A stretch of DNA of 37,385 nucleotides from Gammaproteobacteria bacterium (GTDB lineage: Bacteria > Pseudomonadota > Gammaproteobacteria > Pseudomonadales > PIVM01), in assembly GCA_003353945.1 (NCBI GenBank), contig PIVM01000041.1, positions 1-37,385 on the forward strand, written 5' to 3'. This document shows positions 36,913 through 37,385 of this stretch, piece after piece (the stretch's first letter is position 1; every line of letters starts with the position of its first letter). Both the position numbers and the translations under genes were made by a program. A model generated the notes under the pieces. The model saw only the letters and a list, made by a program, of their open reading frames with translations. It was not told the origin of the DNA and did no database searches.

Positions 36913-37385
36913 GAAACGTCAAAAGATATATGGCGGTATAAGACGAATTAACGCTTTCGATTCCAATATACTGCCAGTCTGCTTTTGAGATTCGCATGTC
37001 TGTAATATGGATGTTGCTGTCGCAGAGCATCATTAAGAAATTGAGCTAGCTATTCTAGATAGTAACACTGAAGCAGACACAGATGTAAACAACACTTGGT
37101 GGACCGCTTCGTAACATCAGCAGGCACATGGAAAAATCAAAATCACAGGAACAAGCAAAATCCCTCAGTCCGCTTACTCTAAATTGGGTTAGTTCGAGAG
37201 AGTCTGAAACCAGTTCGATCGGACAAAAATTCTTTTTACCAGATCATATTGCTCGGTGAATTCGATTCTCAATGCACACTCTCGGTCACGGCCCAACAGT
37301 AGACATGCCCGGTCAGCAATACCCGCAAAACAACCCATTGCTGCCAATCACGATCATTTACATGCGGTGTAAGATTGGCTCTAGA
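36913..37385. other. Gene-free region after the LRR lipoprotein
   Basis: About 470 bp with no supported coding sequence. An imperfect hairpin (TGGCGGTATA and TATACTGCCA, 36932-36975) near the start could be a weak terminator for the lipoprotein gene. Near 37313 lies a match to the segment near 35033. Confidence 0.45.

Overview
The window looks like a chromosome segment of a gammaproteobacterium of moderate GC, probably marine. The grounds are a complete Na+-translocating NADH:quinone reductase (nqrABCDEF-apbE-nqrM) and a gene order (nqr, gap, mfd, csiV, mtnP-like phosphorylase, lexA, topA, DUF1653, usp, uup, slt) that I recall from Pseudomonas and relatives. The genus cannot be named from sequence alone. 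There are no rRNA genes, tRNA genes or CRISPR arrays.

Layout. (1) 1-2040, minus strand: moaD and moaC (molybdenum cofactor synthesis), then an MBL-fold hydrolase. (2) 2036-5510: a scrambled accessory stretch. It holds a C-terminal stub of a 3-ketosteroid-dehydrogenase-like flavoprotein, an unknown ORF, about 400 bp of AT-rich DNA, and an AT-rich orphan gene fusing both acetyl-CoA carboxylase carboxyltransferase subunits (AccD-AccA), which ends in a 16-bp tandem repeat. (3) 5551-12898, minus strand: the nqr operon with its flavin-attaching enzyme (ApbE), its maturation factor (NqrM) and a terminator. (4) 13161-31493: conserved housekeeping core. It holds a long GAPDH, the transcription-repair factor Mfd, CsiV, a purine nucleoside phosphorylase, an MscS-type channel, LexA with SOS boxes, topoisomerase I, a universal stress protein, ABC-F protein Uup and the lytic transglycosylase Slt. 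(5) 31494-37385: a MOSC protein, then a second accessory zone. This zone has a 169-bp MITE-like inverted-repeat element directly abutting a decayed Tn3-family transposon (internally deleted tnpA, intact resolvase, res-like palindrome, Phd/RelE-type toxin-antitoxin pair). It ends with a leucine-rich-repeat lipoprotein between gene-free flanks that share a short diverged repeat.

Functionally, nqr, apbE and nqrM form one bioenergetic unit, since ApbE attaches FMN to the NqrB and NqrC threonines visible here. mfd and lexA are DNA-damage genes. The most unusual items are the orphan AccD-AccA fusion, which lacks its zinc ribbon and has Thr at the position aligned with the andrimid/moiramide-resistance site of E. 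coli AccD; the Tn3/MITE/toxin-antitoxin scar; and the LRR lipoprotein with a near-perfect internal repeat. I did not find a clear multi-gene system that I would call undescribed.
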